From an uncultured Parabacteroides sp. (lineage in GTDB: Bacteria; Bacteroidota; Bacteroidia; Bacteroidales; Tannerellaceae), in NCBI RefSeq assembly GCF_947855115.1, contig NZ_CANTZW010000005.1:62001-126000 (forward strand): a DNA stretch of 64,000 nt. The letters are read 5' to 3'. Numbering within the stretch: the first letter of the stretch is position 1; every line of letters starts with the position of its first letter. The translations under genes were made by a program, and so were the position numbers. Positions 17,122-26,866 of this stretch are shown here, in pieces. The notes beneath the pieces are model-generated. The model did not search any database, had not been told where the DNA came from, and saw nothing but the letters and a program-made list of their open reading frames with translations.

Positions 17122-18696
17122 TTAGTATCCGGGGGTCTGTTTCAAAGCCGAGTTGTTTGTTAACACGGTCTCATTGATCGGCCATAGCAGACGTTCCTTT
17201 TGGGCTTTCGTATATTTCAGAACATAGTCCGTACCAGCCAAACGCAGGTCGTACCAGCGTCTGCCCTCGAAGACGAATTCGCGAAGACGCTCTTTCAATA
17301 CGGTTTCTATAGCCCCCTTGTCATCACCGGCCATATACTTATTATCATCGTAGAAAGTTCCTTTATCGTTCGGGTAGGCGAGTTCGCTTTTGTGTGCGTT
17401 GAAATACTCGGAACCGTAGGCGCGTTCGCGGATCGTATTGATCTCCGTGGAGATATCTTCTCCCAAGAACGCTTTAGCTTGAGCCAATAATAAGAGGCAA
17501 TCCGCGTAACGGTATACAGGATAATCATCGTACCATTGACGCTCGTCGCCACCGGAAAGGGTCGTTCCTTGGAATTTATTGGCGATAGGAGCGATGTATT
17601 TAAGCGTTCCGTCTTCTTGTTTTTGGTAGACCGGGGTCAGCGTACTCTGCCAACGGCTGTCTCCCTTGCGGTATACGTTCCAGTAGAAGTCGTAGTTCAC
17701 CTGGAAACGGATCAAGCCATTTAGGTTGAATCCCGGCACTTCCAAGAACGGTGTTCCTTCCTCGTTGCAATAATTGGCCATGTATTCTTTCTGAGGCACC
17801 ATATTGTTTCGCCAGTTATAACTTTCCCACATGAAGAAATCATCGTCTTGTCCGCTGTGATACGCGAAGATGATCTCCTTGTTTTCCTTATTGTTATAAG
17901 CGAATACATTCGAGAATTCACTTTCCAGCGAGGCTCCACTGTTGCTTTGTACGTCTTGTAGAGCGGCTTTCGCCGTATTGAAGTCGCCGCTGCCACCTTC
18001 CATTTGGCTTCCGCTCCATAAGTAGACCTCGCCTTTTAGCATCATGGTAGCCGATTTAGACCAATAAGTCTTTCCGAATTTATAGCTGTAATCGCTGCCG
18101 AACGCTTTTTCCGAAGCCTCGATATCTTGTTTGATGTGTTTCATTACATCGGCGGCTGGAGTAACGGCCTTAGCCAAGTTGGAGACATCCAATTCGGAAC
18201 CTAAGGTCGGCTCTGTCGTAAGGATCACGTCGCCCCAAGAACGGAGTAAGTGGAAATATAAGAACGCGCGCATACCATAGGCTTCTCCCAGATAGTAGTT
18301 GCGATCGGCTTCCGCGAGGAGATCCGAATCTTTTGTCTTGTAAATCATTAAGTTGATCTGGTTGATCACTTTATAAAGCTGCGCGTAATCACTAACGCCT
18401 GTGAATTCAGCGTTGATGGTGTTGTAAGGAAGACGTTCCACTCCCTGGGTCGCCTCGCCTCCGAACGGGATATCGCCATAAATATCTCCACGGGGCTCAC
18501 CCAGCAGGAACATGTTATAGGAATACTTGCGCATCAAGGAATGCAAGCCCGTATTGAAAGCTTTGATTTGGTCGGCCGATTTCCAGTAGCCGGCATCGGT
18601 AATCGTACTTACCGACTCTACATCCAGCGAGTCGCAACCGGTGAACGCGGCTACAGACGCCGCTGCGGTGAAAAGTGTTACTAATATCTTTTTCAT
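17122..18696 (-). CDS. nanU: SusD-family sialic-acid-binding lipoprotein (NanU-like)
   Basis: 524-residue surface lipoprotein with lipobox FTGC (Cys about residue 20). The start at 18696 is chosen because it gives the lipoprotein signal directly. RagB/SusD features include YLGEAYGMRAFLYFHLLRSWGDVIL in the TPR-like helical part, YPVYRYADCLLLLAQAKAF, and the C-terminal ERLREFVFEGRRWYDLR. It caps the adjacent SusC-type porin and delivers sialic acid or sialosides to it. It starts 25 bases after the NanO stop. By order and neighbours it matches NanU of the Bacteroides/Tannerella nan loci. Confidence 0.9.
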   Translation of the reverse strand: MKKILVTLFTAAASVAAFTGCDSLDVESVSTITDAGYWKSADQIKAFNTGLHSLMRKYSYNMFLLGEPRGDIYGDIPFGGEATQGVERLPYNTINAEFTGVSDYAQLYKVINQINLMIYKTKDSDLLAEADRNYYLGEAYGMRAFLYFHLLRSWGDVILTTEPTLGSELDVSNLAKAVTPAADVMKHIKQDIEASEKAFGSDYSYKFGKTYWSKSATMMLKGEVYLWSGSQMEGGSGDFNTAKAALQDVQSNSGASLESEFSNVFAYNNKENKEIIFAYHSGQDDDFFMWESYNWRNNMVPQKEYMANYCNEEGTPFLEVPGFNLNGLIRFQVNYDFYWNVYRKGDSRWQSTLTPVYQKQEDGTLKYIAPIANKFQGTTLSGGDERQWYDDYPVYRYADCLLLLAQAKAFLGEDISTEINTIRERAYGSEYFNAHKSELAYPNDKGTFYDDNKYMAGDDKGAIETVLKERLREFVFEGRRWYDLRLAGTDYVLKYTKAQKERLLWPINETVLTNNSALKQTPGY

Positions 18697-18721
18697 GATC
18701 TTGTTTGCTTTTAATGAGTTA

Positions 18722-21700
18722 TTAGAATGTGACGGATACTCCCAATAATACGGTACGCGGTGTCGGGTAACGACCATCGTCCACACCTAGGTTGGCGGTA
18801 CCGTTCGAAGAATCTTCGTAACGAACCAAAGCCGGTTCCGGAGAACTTCCGGTATAACCTGTGACGTAGAACAGGTTTTGCCCGGTTACATATAATGAGG
18901 CATTTGACATAAATGCTTTGTTGATCCAACGCTTTGGCAAGTTCCAGGTCAGCGTGATCTCGCGACAAGCCAGATAGTCGGCTTTCTCGTAGAAGCGTGA
19001 GCTGTTATTATCCGTGTTTGCGACCGCGTTATTAGAGCGTGTGATATTTTTCTTGCTCAATTGATCCGCATAGTAAAATTTAGGCAAGTCGGCATCCGGG
19101 TTTTCCTCGGACCAAGTTTGCTTTACCATATCGATGATATTGAACGATCCTTGATATTGCCCGATGGAACGTGCGGCCAAGTCATTATAAAGGGTATGTC
19201 CTAGCGCATAGTCGAAACGTGCGTATAACGACAGGTCTTTCCATGTGATCGTGGTAGAGAAACCGCCGGTTATGTTCGGGAATATATTACCGATCTTTAC
19301 ACGGTCTAACGTGTTGATTACACCGTCACCGTTCAAGTCGGCCCAGCATACATCACCCGGTTCGATCTGTTGTTTGCCGGTCTTATCTGCCAAGGCTGCG
19401 TAAGCCGCCGGTCCGTATAACTCGCCAATAGCGTCGTAGCGATTGTTTGCGTGCGCTTTTACGTCGTCCCAATCCCTAAAGATATGGTCTTGCTTGTAGG
19501 CAACGATCTCGCCTAGCTTACCGCCTTCCTGCAAGCCGCCTACCCATACTTCCTTGCCTTGCTTAGGGTCCCAAACCAAAGAACCACCTTGACGGTTGTT
19601 CTCATTACCGTTTGCCGGTAATTTGATGACTTTGTTCGCTACGGTAGATAAGTTCGCTGAAACCTCCCAGCTCCATCCCTTTACGTTTGACAGGATGTTA
19701 CCTCTGACCTCCATCTCAAAACCTTGGTTGCGCAAGGTTCCGGAGTTGGTCTTGATTTTATCGTAACCTGTATAGATCGGTAACTCCAGGTCGGTCAGCA
19801 AATTCTTGGTCGTACGGTTGTAATAATCCAAGATAAAGCTTAAACGGTTGTTGAAGAAACCTAGGTCGAGACCTACCTCGAACGACTGGCTCTGTTCCCA
19901 TCGCAGGCCGCTATTGATCAGGTTGTTGTTATAAAAACCTACGGAACTATCATAGTTCTTGTCCGTTTGCGCGTAAGTTCCGTATACATCGTAATAACCT
20001 AATCCGTTTACGTTACCGTTTACACCCCAACTGACACGCGGCTTCAGGTTTGTCATGAAATCCGCTAATTTAGATTCTTTGAAGAACGCTTCCTCGTGCA
20101 TATTCCAACCGGCAGATACACCCGGGAAGAATCCCCAGCGGTTATCGCTTAATTTGGAGATACCGTCGTAACGTGCGACCACAGAAAGTAAATATCTGTA
20201 AGCGTAATTATAGTTCACGCGGGCGAATCCGGAAAGGATACGATAACCTTCTTTCTTGGAACTTGTTTTCGTACGATTGCTACCGGCGTTTAGCGTCGGG
20301 ATATCATCCGACGGAGAGTTCTGCGTAGTGGCATCGAATGCGAAGTAGTGGTAGTTGAAATACTCGCCTCCGACCATAGCTTCCAGATTATGCTTCTCAT
20401 TGAACGTATCCGTATAGGTTAAAGTAGCGTTTAACTGCTGCTGATTGGATTTGGTAACCTTAGCGTAAGCCTCTCGTACCGTGTTTGGGCTTGCGGCTGT
20501 CTGGAACTGATAAGCCTTGTCGAATGTCTCTTTCTGGTAGTCAACATGGTATAAGGAAGCGTTTCCGTTTAGCACCAGTTTATCCGGAAGGATATCAGCC
20601 TTGAATCCCATCGTGTATGTGTTGCGGCGTGTACCGTTCGTCTGTGTCATTTTGTCGAGGTAATATTGTGGATTACCATCGGCCGATCCGATACCGCTGG
20701 CCGGGCTTCCGTCTTCCAGCCACGGATTCCACGTCGGGCGCTGGCTGAGCGTACGATAGAATACTTGGGAGTTGGATAGGTTGTCCCATAATTCCGGGGA
20801 ACGAGACCAGGTATAAGATACCCCTCCGTTTACGGTCAAGAAAGGCAATACCTTATAAGAACCGTTCAGCGTACCGGAGAAGCGTTCGTAGTTAGTACCT
20901 TGTACCATACCGTCTTCTTTGTAATAACCCAAGCTGGCGGCGAAAGTGGATTTATCGTTACCCCCCGTGAAGCTGATATAATGATCTTGCGTGAAGGTAG
21001 GGTTATTGAATGTCGCCTCTTTTGCCTCGCCCGAATGATCTTTGAAAAGGATCTGCTTGTCGCTGGCCGGATCATCCATTTGCTGCCATCCCTCGTTCAG
21101 GAGGTGTTTCGTGTCGTTGTCTAGGTAGCGGATATCGTATAAGTCGTTGCCGATACCGTATCCGGCTTGGTTATCGATACCGGAGCGTCCGGTTCTCAGG
21201 TAACCCAGGCGGTTGTAATAGATATAGTCTCGTGCGTCAAGGAAATCATATCCGTAGCGGGCGAAGTTTGCGCCGGCCTTGAATTTGTAGGTGACGGAGG
21301 AAGCGCCTTCCTTCCCTTTTTTCGTGGTAACCAATACAACACCTCCATTCGCGCGGGCACCGTAGATAGCGGTCGAGGCAGCATCTTTCAATACCTGGAT
21401 AGACTCGATATCGGCCGGGTTGATATCAGCCAGAGAGTTACGTACGATACCATCTACTACCACTAAAGCCCCGTTGTCTTTCCCGGTCATGGTCGCTCCT
21501 CCGCGAAGTACGATGTTCGGGTCTGCTCCCGGCTTACCGGTCGTGTTTACTACACGCAAGCCGGATACGGTACCTTGTAGGGATTGTCCGGCATTTGCCA
21601 TAGCCGCGTTTTCCAATACCGTGTTATCCAGTTTAGATATAGAGGTTGTCAAGGTCGCTCTCTTCTGGGAACCACCGTAACCGGTTACTACCACCTCGTC

Positions 21701-22003
21701 TAGTTGTTCGGCGTTTTCTTGCAATATTACATCGACCTTTACTCTCCCGGCGACAGGGATTTCTTGTGTCTTATATCCGATAAAAGAGAATACCAACGTG
21801 GCATCTTTTTTCGTGAGATTCAACGTGTAATTACCGTCGAAATCGGTAACCGTACCATTTGTCGTGCCTTTTTCTACGATAGCTGCGCCGGGAACACCCA
21901 TTTTATAGGTATCCAGCACTGTTCCGGAGACTGTCAATTCCTGCCCATACATAAAAGCGGGAAGCAAGAATGTAAGCATTAAGAGCAGTAGATTCTTTTT
22001 CAT
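18722..22003 (-). CDS. nanO: SusC/RagA-type TonB-dependent transporter for sialic acid (NanO-like)
   Basis: 1093-residue outer-membrane transporter with a signal peptide ending near MYGQ. A carboxypeptidase-regulatory-like domain (about 22-105: VSGTVLDTYKMGVPGAAIVEKGTTNGTVTD) is followed by the plug beginning DEVVVTGYG, with VLKDAASTAIYGARANGGVVLVTTKKG typical of SusC. A 22-strand barrel follows, ending in the terminal Phe of LLGVSVTF. It imports sialic acid with NanU using TonB energy. Upstream is the MFS gene (stop 41 bases before this start), so outer- and inner-membrane transport are encoded together. Confidence 0.93.
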   Translation of the reverse strand: MKKNLLLLMLTFLLPAFMYGQELTVSGTVLDTYKMGVPGAAIVEKGTTNGTVTDFDGNYTLNLTKKDATLVFSFIGYKTQEIPVAGRVKVDVILQENAEQLDEVVVTGYGGSQKRATLTTSISKLDNTVLENAAMANAGQSLQGTVSGLRVVNTTGKPGADPNIVLRGGATMTGKDNGALVVVDGIVRNSLADINPADIESIQVLKDAASTAIYGARANGGVVLVTTKKGKEGASSVTYKFKAGANFARYGYDFLDARDYIYYNRLGYLRTGRSGIDNQAGYGIGNDLYDIRYLDNDTKHLLNEGWQQMDDPASDKQILFKDHSGEAKEATFNNPTFTQDHYISFTGGNDKSTFAASLGYYKEDGMVQGTNYERFSGTLNGSYKVLPFLTVNGGVSYTWSRSPELWDNLSNSQVFYRTLSQRPTWNPWLEDGSPASGIGSADGNPQYYLDKMTQTNGTRRNTYTMGFKADILPDKLVLNGNASLYHVDYQKETFDKAYQFQTAASPNTVREAYAKVTKSNQQQLNATLTYTDTFNEKHNLEAMVGGEYFNYHYFAFDATTQNSPSDDIPTLNAGSNRTKTSSKKEGYRILSGFARVNYNYAYRYLLSVVARYDGISKLSDNRWGFFPGVSAGWNMHEEAFFKESKLADFMTNLKPRVSWGVNGNVNGLGYYDVYGTYAQTDKNYDSSVGFYNNNLINSGLRWEQSQSFEVGLDLGFFNNRLSFILDYYNRTTKNLLTDLELPIYTGYDKIKTNSGTLRNQGFEMEVRGNILSNVKGWSWEVSANLSTVANKVIKLPANGNENNRQGGSLVWDPKQGKEVWVGGLQEGGKLGEIVAYKQDHIFRDWDDVKAHANNRYDAIGELYGPAAYAALADKTGKQQIEPGDVCWADLNGDGVINTLDRVKIGNIFPNITGGFSTTITWKDLSLYARFDYALGHTLYNDLAARSIGQYQGSFNIIDMVKQTWSEENPDADLPKFYYADQLSKKNITRSNNAVANTDNNSSRFYEKADYLACREITLTWNLPKRWINKAFMSNASLYVTGQNLFYVTGYTGSSPEPALVRYEDSSNGTANLGVDDGRYPTPRTVLLGVSVTF

Positions 22004-22043
22004 GATAAATTGCTTTTTTGTTATTTATAGATGACATTGATTT

Positions 22044-23291
22044 TTATTCGTCAGTTTTGTTCGCGACTTTAGGGCGTAAGCAGATTACTTGAATTAAGAG
22101 CGCGATAAGTACCAATCCGGCTAGCATGGCGAAGTCGTGGCCCAGATTACCGGCGTCGGTGGATTTCCCTAATATGTCCGTGATAGCTGCTCCAGCGAAT
22201 ACGCCGGTCATGTTCATGATCCCATAAGCGGTAGCCCGGTAACGAGGGGAGATGAACTGGCAAAGGATAGGCATATTATTGGCATCGAATATTCCGAAAC
22301 CGATACCGAAGCAAAGACCGCCGCCGATGATCATCGGGAAACTATGGCCGAATCCCAGTAATAGGAGGGAGGGTATCGTCAATGCCAGGCCGATAGCGCC
22401 GGTATAAACACGTCCTCGCACGTTTGTCTGGATCCATTTATCGGATAAGATACCTCCGGCTATTACCCCGATAAAGGAAGAGATGGCGATCGTGAATGTC
22501 GATAACGGACCGGCCTCGGACATATCCAGCGAGAGGTTCTCGGCGAATAGGGTGGGGAGCCAGTTCTTTGTAGCCCACCCCGGTAGGCTCGGCGTGGCGA
22601 AATAGAGAAGGATGATCCAGAAGGCGATGTTCGTGAACAACATCCCCAGTCCTTTGAGTGCTCCGGAAACCGGGTTCTCTCTTGGATGGTTTTCCAGTTT
22701 TACGGCCTGTACCGTATGCTCTTTCTTGTCGTGTAAGAAGATGATCAAAACCGCGCTGTAAACGATACCGGCAATACCAAACCAATGGAATGTGGTTTCC
22801 CAGGTATAAGCGCTGGCCACCGTAGCCCCGAATCCACCTAAGGCCTGGCCTACGTAGAGGCCTGTCATATGGATACCTACGGCTAACGACCGTGTTTTCT
22901 CCTGATGATAATCCGTGATAAGTGATAATCCGGCTGGTATGTACAGGGCTTCACTGACCCCCATCAAGGCACGCAGGTAATAGATCTGGTCGAAATCCGT
23001 GCAATACCCCATCATCAGGGTGACGAAAGACCAGACAAACAAACTGCCCACGATTAACCATTTCCTGTTTACCCTGTCTGCTACCATACCGGCCACAGGG
23101 CTCATGAATCCGTAGATCCAGAGAAAAACTGCCATCAGACGCCCGAAGTTCGCCGCAGACTCTAGTTCTACGATATCTACCATCATGGCGGATTTCATGG
23201 TTGATAGCATCTGGCGATCCATATAGTTTAGCAAGGCAACAATCCATAATAACCCAACTACGACCCAAGGGTATAATTTCTTATTTTTCAT
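22044..23291 (-). CDS. nanT: MFS sialic-acid transporter (NanT-like)
   Basis: 415-residue inner-membrane major-facilitator protein with about 12 membrane helices. The start at 23291 is chosen over a longer reading because the preceding 24 codons come from the intercistronic hairpin region. Motif A-like GMVADRVNRKWLIVG follows helix 2, and NYMDRQML sits at the N-terminus as in anion/sugar-acid symporters. It carries free Neu5Ac across the inner membrane after NanO/NanU import. Substrate is inferred from position between nanE and nanO. Confidence 0.87.
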   Translation of the reverse strand: MKNKKLYPWVVVGLLWIVALLNYMDRQMLSTMKSAMMVDIVELESAANFGRLMAVFLWIYGFMSPVAGMVADRVNRKWLIVGSLFVWSFVTLMMGYCTDFDQIYYLRALMGVSEALYIPAGLSLITDYHQEKTRSLAVGIHMTGLYVGQALGGFGATVASAYTWETTFHWFGIAGIVYSAVLIIFLHDKKEHTVQAVKLENHPRENPVSGALKGLGMLFTNIAFWIILLYFATPSLPGWATKNWLPTLFAENLSLDMSEAGPLSTFTIAISSFIGVIAGGILSDKWIQTNVRGRVYTGAIGLALTIPSLLLLGFGHSFPMIIGGGLCFGIGFGIFDANNMPILCQFISPRYRATAYGIMNMTGVFAGAAITDILGKSTDAGNLGHDFAMLAGLVLIALLIQVICLRPKVANKTDE

Positions 23292-23330
23292 TTGATTGAG
23301 GAAAATAAAAAGAAAACGAAGCCTTAGAAC

Positions 23331-23358
23331 ATCAGGAGCCACGGGGGTGGCCCCTGAT
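23331..23358 (-). promoter_or_regulatory. Intercistronic hairpin between nanE and nanT
   Basis: ATCAGGAGCCAC (23331-23342) pairs with GTGGCCCCTGAT (23347-23358) with one mismatch and a GGGG loop, inside the 101-base gap between nanE and nanT. A T-rich run follows some 15 bases later in the direction of transcription. It may be a weak attenuator or mRNA end protector that sets different expression for the catabolic and transport genes. Confidence 0.55.
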
Positions 23359-23392
23359 ATCAATCAGCCGATTTTCAGTATTTTAGATAAAG

Positions 23393-24595
23393 TTATTTAG
23401 AAAGAATTTCGTCGCAGAGTAAGCTACATTTGAGAAGCATTCTTGGAATGTGGAACGGGCCTTTGAACAAATTGCCTTTAGCAGATTGAGAGAGGCTACC
23501 ATCGAAATGTAAGTAGCCATACCATTCCCCATATTCTTTGTCGGGGAAATGATTAAATGTGTAATCGTTTATTAGTTTGTGCATTTCGAGATATTTGGCG
23601 TCGCCAGTCGCCTGGTAAGCGTAAAGGGTCGCGATGACCGCCTCGCATTGTGGCCACCAGAACTTCATGTCGTGCCAATACTCTTGGGGAGGGAGGTTTT
23701 TACAATCCTTGAAATAATTGATTCCGCCATACGTCTTATCCCAGCCCCATTCCCAAGACCAGTCGAAGATTTGCAGGCCCATCTCTTTCAGTTTGGGGTC
23801 CCATCCTCGGTATTTGGCCTCTTCTAAGATAAACCACGCGGTCTCGATGGAGTGGCCGGGGTTAATGGTACGTCCGGCGATGGAATTGATGAATTCTCCA
23901 TTGGGCCCTACTGTCTCCAAGATAGCCTTGAATTCGGGGTGCATGAAATCGCTACGTAGCTCGGCGATGGAGGCATCGATTTGTTGCGTAAGTACGGGAT
24001 CGTCTATAGCCTCGCGGATACGTGCCGCTGTATCGATCAGTATCATGCAGAAAGAGTGGCCTTTCGCCACGAGACCTTCGCGAAACTTAGGTTCCAGCAA
24101 TCCCGGGGTATTTTTATAGTGCAATACTTGCTTGAATAGACTCACGGCCTTCTCGGCATAGCTTTTATCGCCCGATGCCAATGAATAATGAGCCATGGCG
24201 ATCGCCGCGAAAGTCTCGGAGAATACGTAACGGCGTTTACGTACCGGGATACCTGTCGCCGTCACCTCGAAAAACATGCGTCCGTCCGTATCAAAACAAT
24301 GTTTCTCGATGAAATCGATACCGTTTTTACAGGCTCTCAACCATTCTTCATTCTTCTCGATATGATTATAGGCATACGCCAGGATAAAGGCGAACCGTCC
24401 TTGGAACCAAACGGATTTAGTGGAATCCATTAAAGTGCCGTCCCGGTCTACGCAAGTAAAATAACCGCCATTCTCTTTGTCCAGCCCATATTTCATCCAA
24501 AATGGAAGAATATTGGCAAGAAGCTCGTTCCGATAAGTCTTACCCCAGTAAGCCAGGTATTCCGATGGATTAGATAAGTTGTCGAACGCTGCCAT
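23393..24595 (-). CDS. nanE: N-acylglucosamine 2-epimerase (AGE family), ManNAc to GlcNAc
   Basis: 400-residue cytoplasmic (alpha/alpha)6-barrel enzyme of the AGE/renin-binding-protein family. Visible conserved parts are FWMKYGLDKENGGYFTCVDRDG, WFQGRFAF, RRYVFSETFAA, the NPGHSIETAWFILEEA block with the catalytic-site His, and FWWPQCEAVIATLYAY with KEYGEWYGYLHFDG. In Bacteroides this enzyme converts ManNAc straight to GlcNAc, unlike the ManNAc-6-phosphate epimerase of E. coli that shares the name. It starts four bases after the lyase stop. A GlcNAc kinase (RokA-like) needed next is not in this window. Confidence 0.92.
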   Translation of the reverse strand: MAAFDNLSNPSEYLAYWGKTYRNELLANILPFWMKYGLDKENGGYFTCVDRDGTLMDSTKSVWFQGRFAFILAYAYNHIEKNEEWLRACKNGIDFIEKHCFDTDGRMFFEVTATGIPVRKRRYVFSETFAAIAMAHYSLASGDKSYAEKAVSLFKQVLHYKNTPGLLEPKFREGLVAKGHSFCMILIDTAARIREAIDDPVLTQQIDASIAELRSDFMHPEFKAILETVGPNGEFINSIAGRTINPGHSIETAWFILEEAKYRGWDPKLKEMGLQIFDWSWEWGWDKTYGGINYFKDCKNLPPQEYWHDMKFWWPQCEAVIATLYAYQATGDAKYLEMHKLINDYTFNHFPDKEYGEWYGYLHFDGSLSQSAKGNLFKGPFHIPRMLLKCSLLCDEILSK

Positions 24596-24598
24596 ACC

Positions 24599-25516
24599 CT
24601 AGAATTTATTACATCTTTCGAAGAAATTGATAGCCTCTAATTCCGCTTTCATGGCGCTCTCCTCTTCATCCGTCATATTCCGGAACGGGGTGCGGTTCTT
24701 GCCAAGATCCAATCCGATCAGTTTCATGATACGTTTCCCGCCGACGATATTTCCCCGGTAATTGCAGATAACGTTGATAACCTCCTGAGAGAAGTTTTGT
24801 TTCTCGCGGGCAGTCTCCAAGTCTCCGGCGGCCCAGGCCTCCAGTATACCGGTCAATTCTTTTCCGTTATAGTTCGTGGTACCGCCGATACCGCCTTGCG
24901 CCCCACCCATCGCGAGGCAAGGAAGAATCGTTTCATCCTGTCCGTGCAACATATCGAACTTACCGTCCTTGTACAAACGGCATTGATTATATTCGTACAA
25001 ACTCTCGTACGTATATTTGATACCTGCGAAATTCGGGATACGTCCGTCCACCGCCTTCAAGAAATCCAGCATAGGGAGGAAAGCATTGTTAAACGCTGGG
25101 ATATGATAATAGTAAAATGGTAAGTTCGGGGCGCCGCAAGCGATCTCCTCGCAATACTTTACCAATTCCTCGATCCGGCCGATACGAGGGAACGGGGTAG
25201 CCATGGCGCCGATACCCCAAGCGCCGATCCTTTGGGCATGTTCCGCCAGCTTACGGCTAGACTTAACGCATGTGCTGCCTACGTGCACGATTACCTTAAA
25301 ACCTTCCGGAGCCACCTCTATCCATTTCTCGGCCAGTCTCATCCGTTCTTCCTCTGTCAGCATATAGCCTTCCCCCGAGGAACCGTTGATGAATACACCT
25401 TTCAGCCCATTTTTCACAAGGAGTTTCGCGTAGGCTTCAATAGGCTCGTAATTAACTTCCCCGTTTTCATAGAACGGAGTAAAGGGAGCGTCAATCAGTC
25501 CTTTGATTTTATCCAT
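24599..25516 (-). CDS. nanA: N-acetylneuraminate lyase
   Basis: 305-residue class I aldolase of the DHDPS/NAL family that splits Neu5Ac into ManNAc and pyruvate in the cytoplasm. The pyruvate-binding motif is INGSSGEGYMLT, the catalytic Tyr region is FYYYHIPAF, and the Schiff-base lysine is Lys167 in FAGIKYT. GGAQGGIGGTTN near residue 205 is typical of lyases rather than dihydrodipicolinate synthases. It is the first gene of the operon and is called nanL in B. fragilis. A good promoter lies upstream at 25564-25593. Confidence 0.94.
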   Translation of the reverse strand: MDKIKGLIDAPFTPFYENGEVNYEPIEAYAKLLVKNGLKGVFINGSSGEGYMLTEEERMRLAEKWIEVAPEGFKVIVHVGSTCVKSSRKLAEHAQRIGAWGIGAMATPFPRIGRIEELVKYCEEIACGAPNLPFYYYHIPAFNNAFLPMLDFLKAVDGRIPNFAGIKYTYESLYEYNQCRLYKDGKFDMLHGQDETILPCLAMGGAQGGIGGTTNYNGKELTGILEAWAAGDLETAREKQNFSQEVINVICNYRGNIVGGKRIMKLIGLDLGKNRTPFRNMTDEEESAMKAELEAINFFERCNKF

Positions 25517-25563
25517 ATCTGCGTTGTTTTTATAAGTTTTAACCTCTAATTTTAATTACATCG

Positions 25564-25593
25564 CAAATGTAAATAAAATATTTTAATAACAAA
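25564..25593 (-). promoter_or_regulatory. Promoter of the sialic-acid operon
   Basis: On the minus strand TTTG (25593-25590) is followed after 18 bases by TACATTTG (25571-25564). This fits the Bacteroidota promoter pattern (TTTG, then TAnnTTTG) closely; the spacer is one base short of the usual 19-21. The leader to the lyase ATG is about 40 bases and contains ATAAGTTTT (25532-25540, plus-strand reading), also found at the regulator's promoter. Confidence 0.7.
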
Positions 25594-25657
25594 GCAATAT
25601 TATATCAAGAAAATGAAATAATTATTCTATTTTTATTTAATTCCTTTGAAATGTTTA

Positions 25658-26866
25658 TTAAAGCATGCCAAGAATTTTAGATCGGGATAGAAGGCAAGCT
25701 CCCAATATTCCTGCTCTTTCACCCAATTTAGATACTTTGATTTGGGTATCGCGGGTCACCAAGTTTAGAGAGTACTTCCTGACGGCGCTTTTAATAGGTA
25801 AGCTTAGATATTCCCCCGTTTGCGACAAAGGTCCGCCCAGCACGACCAGTTCCGGATTGAAAATATTCATCAACCCGGCTATTCCCTTACCCAGGTTAAA
25901 ACCTATCTCCTCCAAGATCTCGATGGAGAGCATATCCTCTTTGTGAATAGCGTCGATCAAGTCGGAAAGCCCGATATATTCCCCGGCATCGATTTTACCG
26001 GCCAGTATGGTGTTGCTACCCTCTTTATACCGCTCGAGGAGGATACGGTAAAGGGCTGATCCGGAAGCTCCGGTCTCAAGGCATCCTTTTTTACCGCAAT
26101 GGCAAAGGATCTCGTTCTCGAAGAAGCTGAAATGCCCGAACTCCCCGGAGAAGCCCGATTTCCCGAAATAAACCTTACCATCGATGATGATGCCGATACC
26201 TAGCCCCCAGGAGATATTGACGAACAGGATGTTTTTCTCTCCTTTTACGACCCCTTGGAGGTATTCGCCGTAAGCCATGGAGCGGGTATCATTCTCTATA
26301 TATATCTTTATATGTAGTTTCTCTTCAAGGATTTGAGACAAGGGTTTCTCCTCAAAATAAAAGATGCTATAGCTATACCCGGCGAAAGGATTTACTCGTC
26401 CGGATATATTGATACCAATGCTTAATATCTTTTCTCTTGGGATTGGTAGCGCGTTTATGAACTCATTGATACATTCGCAAAGATGATCTAAAGCGGCCGG
26501 CGTGTTTTTGAGGGTATAGGGAATGTTTTCCTCAATGCAGATCTTATCCCCTTTAAAATCCAGTATGGCTAAGTTTAGCCGGTCTTTCTGGATATCTACG
26601 CCCACGAAATAGCCGGACGCCGGATTGAGCCCGTAAATACTGGGCTTGCGTCCTCCGCTGGTCTTTTGTTTTCCGAAGTCGAGAATATAGCCGTCTTCTT
26701 GCAATTCTCCGATTAGTTTTGTGACCGTGGGGATACTGAGATTCATTTCTTTACATACTTCCGCTATAGTAGCGTCTCCATTAGCCATATAATAGTGTAT
26801 GATCTTCTTTTTCAGAAGGCCGCTACGAGTATTGTCATCAGACGAGAGCAAAAACTTAGTTGTCAT
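25658..26866 (-). CDS. ROK-family transcriptional regulator of the sialic-acid operon
   Basis: 402-residue repressor-type ROK protein. An N-terminal winged helix (about 18-80: NGDATIAEVCKEMNLSIPTVTKLIGEL then SGGRKPSIYGLNP) precedes the ROK sugar-binding domain. The zinc motif CHCGKKGCLE is intact and GINISGRVNP and ENDTRSMAYGE are present. The ATP-binding DxGGT of ROK kinases is replaced (VDIQKDRLNL), so it should sense a sugar rather than phosphorylate it. A plausible ligand is a ManNAc/GlcNAc intermediate. It lies 141 bp upstream of the lyase on the same strand; a TACCTTTG -7-like box is at 26900-26893. Regulation of the nan genes is inferred from position. Confidence 0.85.
   Translation of the reverse strand: MTTKFLLSSDDNTRSGLLKKKIIHYYMANGDATIAEVCKEMNLSIPTVTKLIGELQEDGYILDFGKQKTSGGRKPSIYGLNPASGYFVGVDIQKDRLNLAILDFKGDKICIEENIPYTLKNTPAALDHLCECINEFINALPIPREKILSIGINISGRVNPFAGYSYSIFYFEEKPLSQILEEKLHIKIYIENDTRSMAYGEYLQGVVKGEKNILFVNISWGLGIGIIIDGKVYFGKSGFSGEFGHFSFFENEILCHCGKKGCLETGASGSALYRILLERYKEGSNTILAGKIDAGEYIGLSDLIDAIHKEDMLSIEILEEIGFNLGKGIAGLMNIFNPELVVLGGPLSQTGEYLSLPIKSAVRKYSLNLVTRDTQIKVSKLGERAGILGACLLSRSKILGML

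Noticed and set aside
25658..26866. ROK protein as the GlcNAc/ManNAc kinase of the pathway
   Set aside because: It has an N-terminal winged helix and lacks the ATP-binding DxGGT motif, so it is a regulator.
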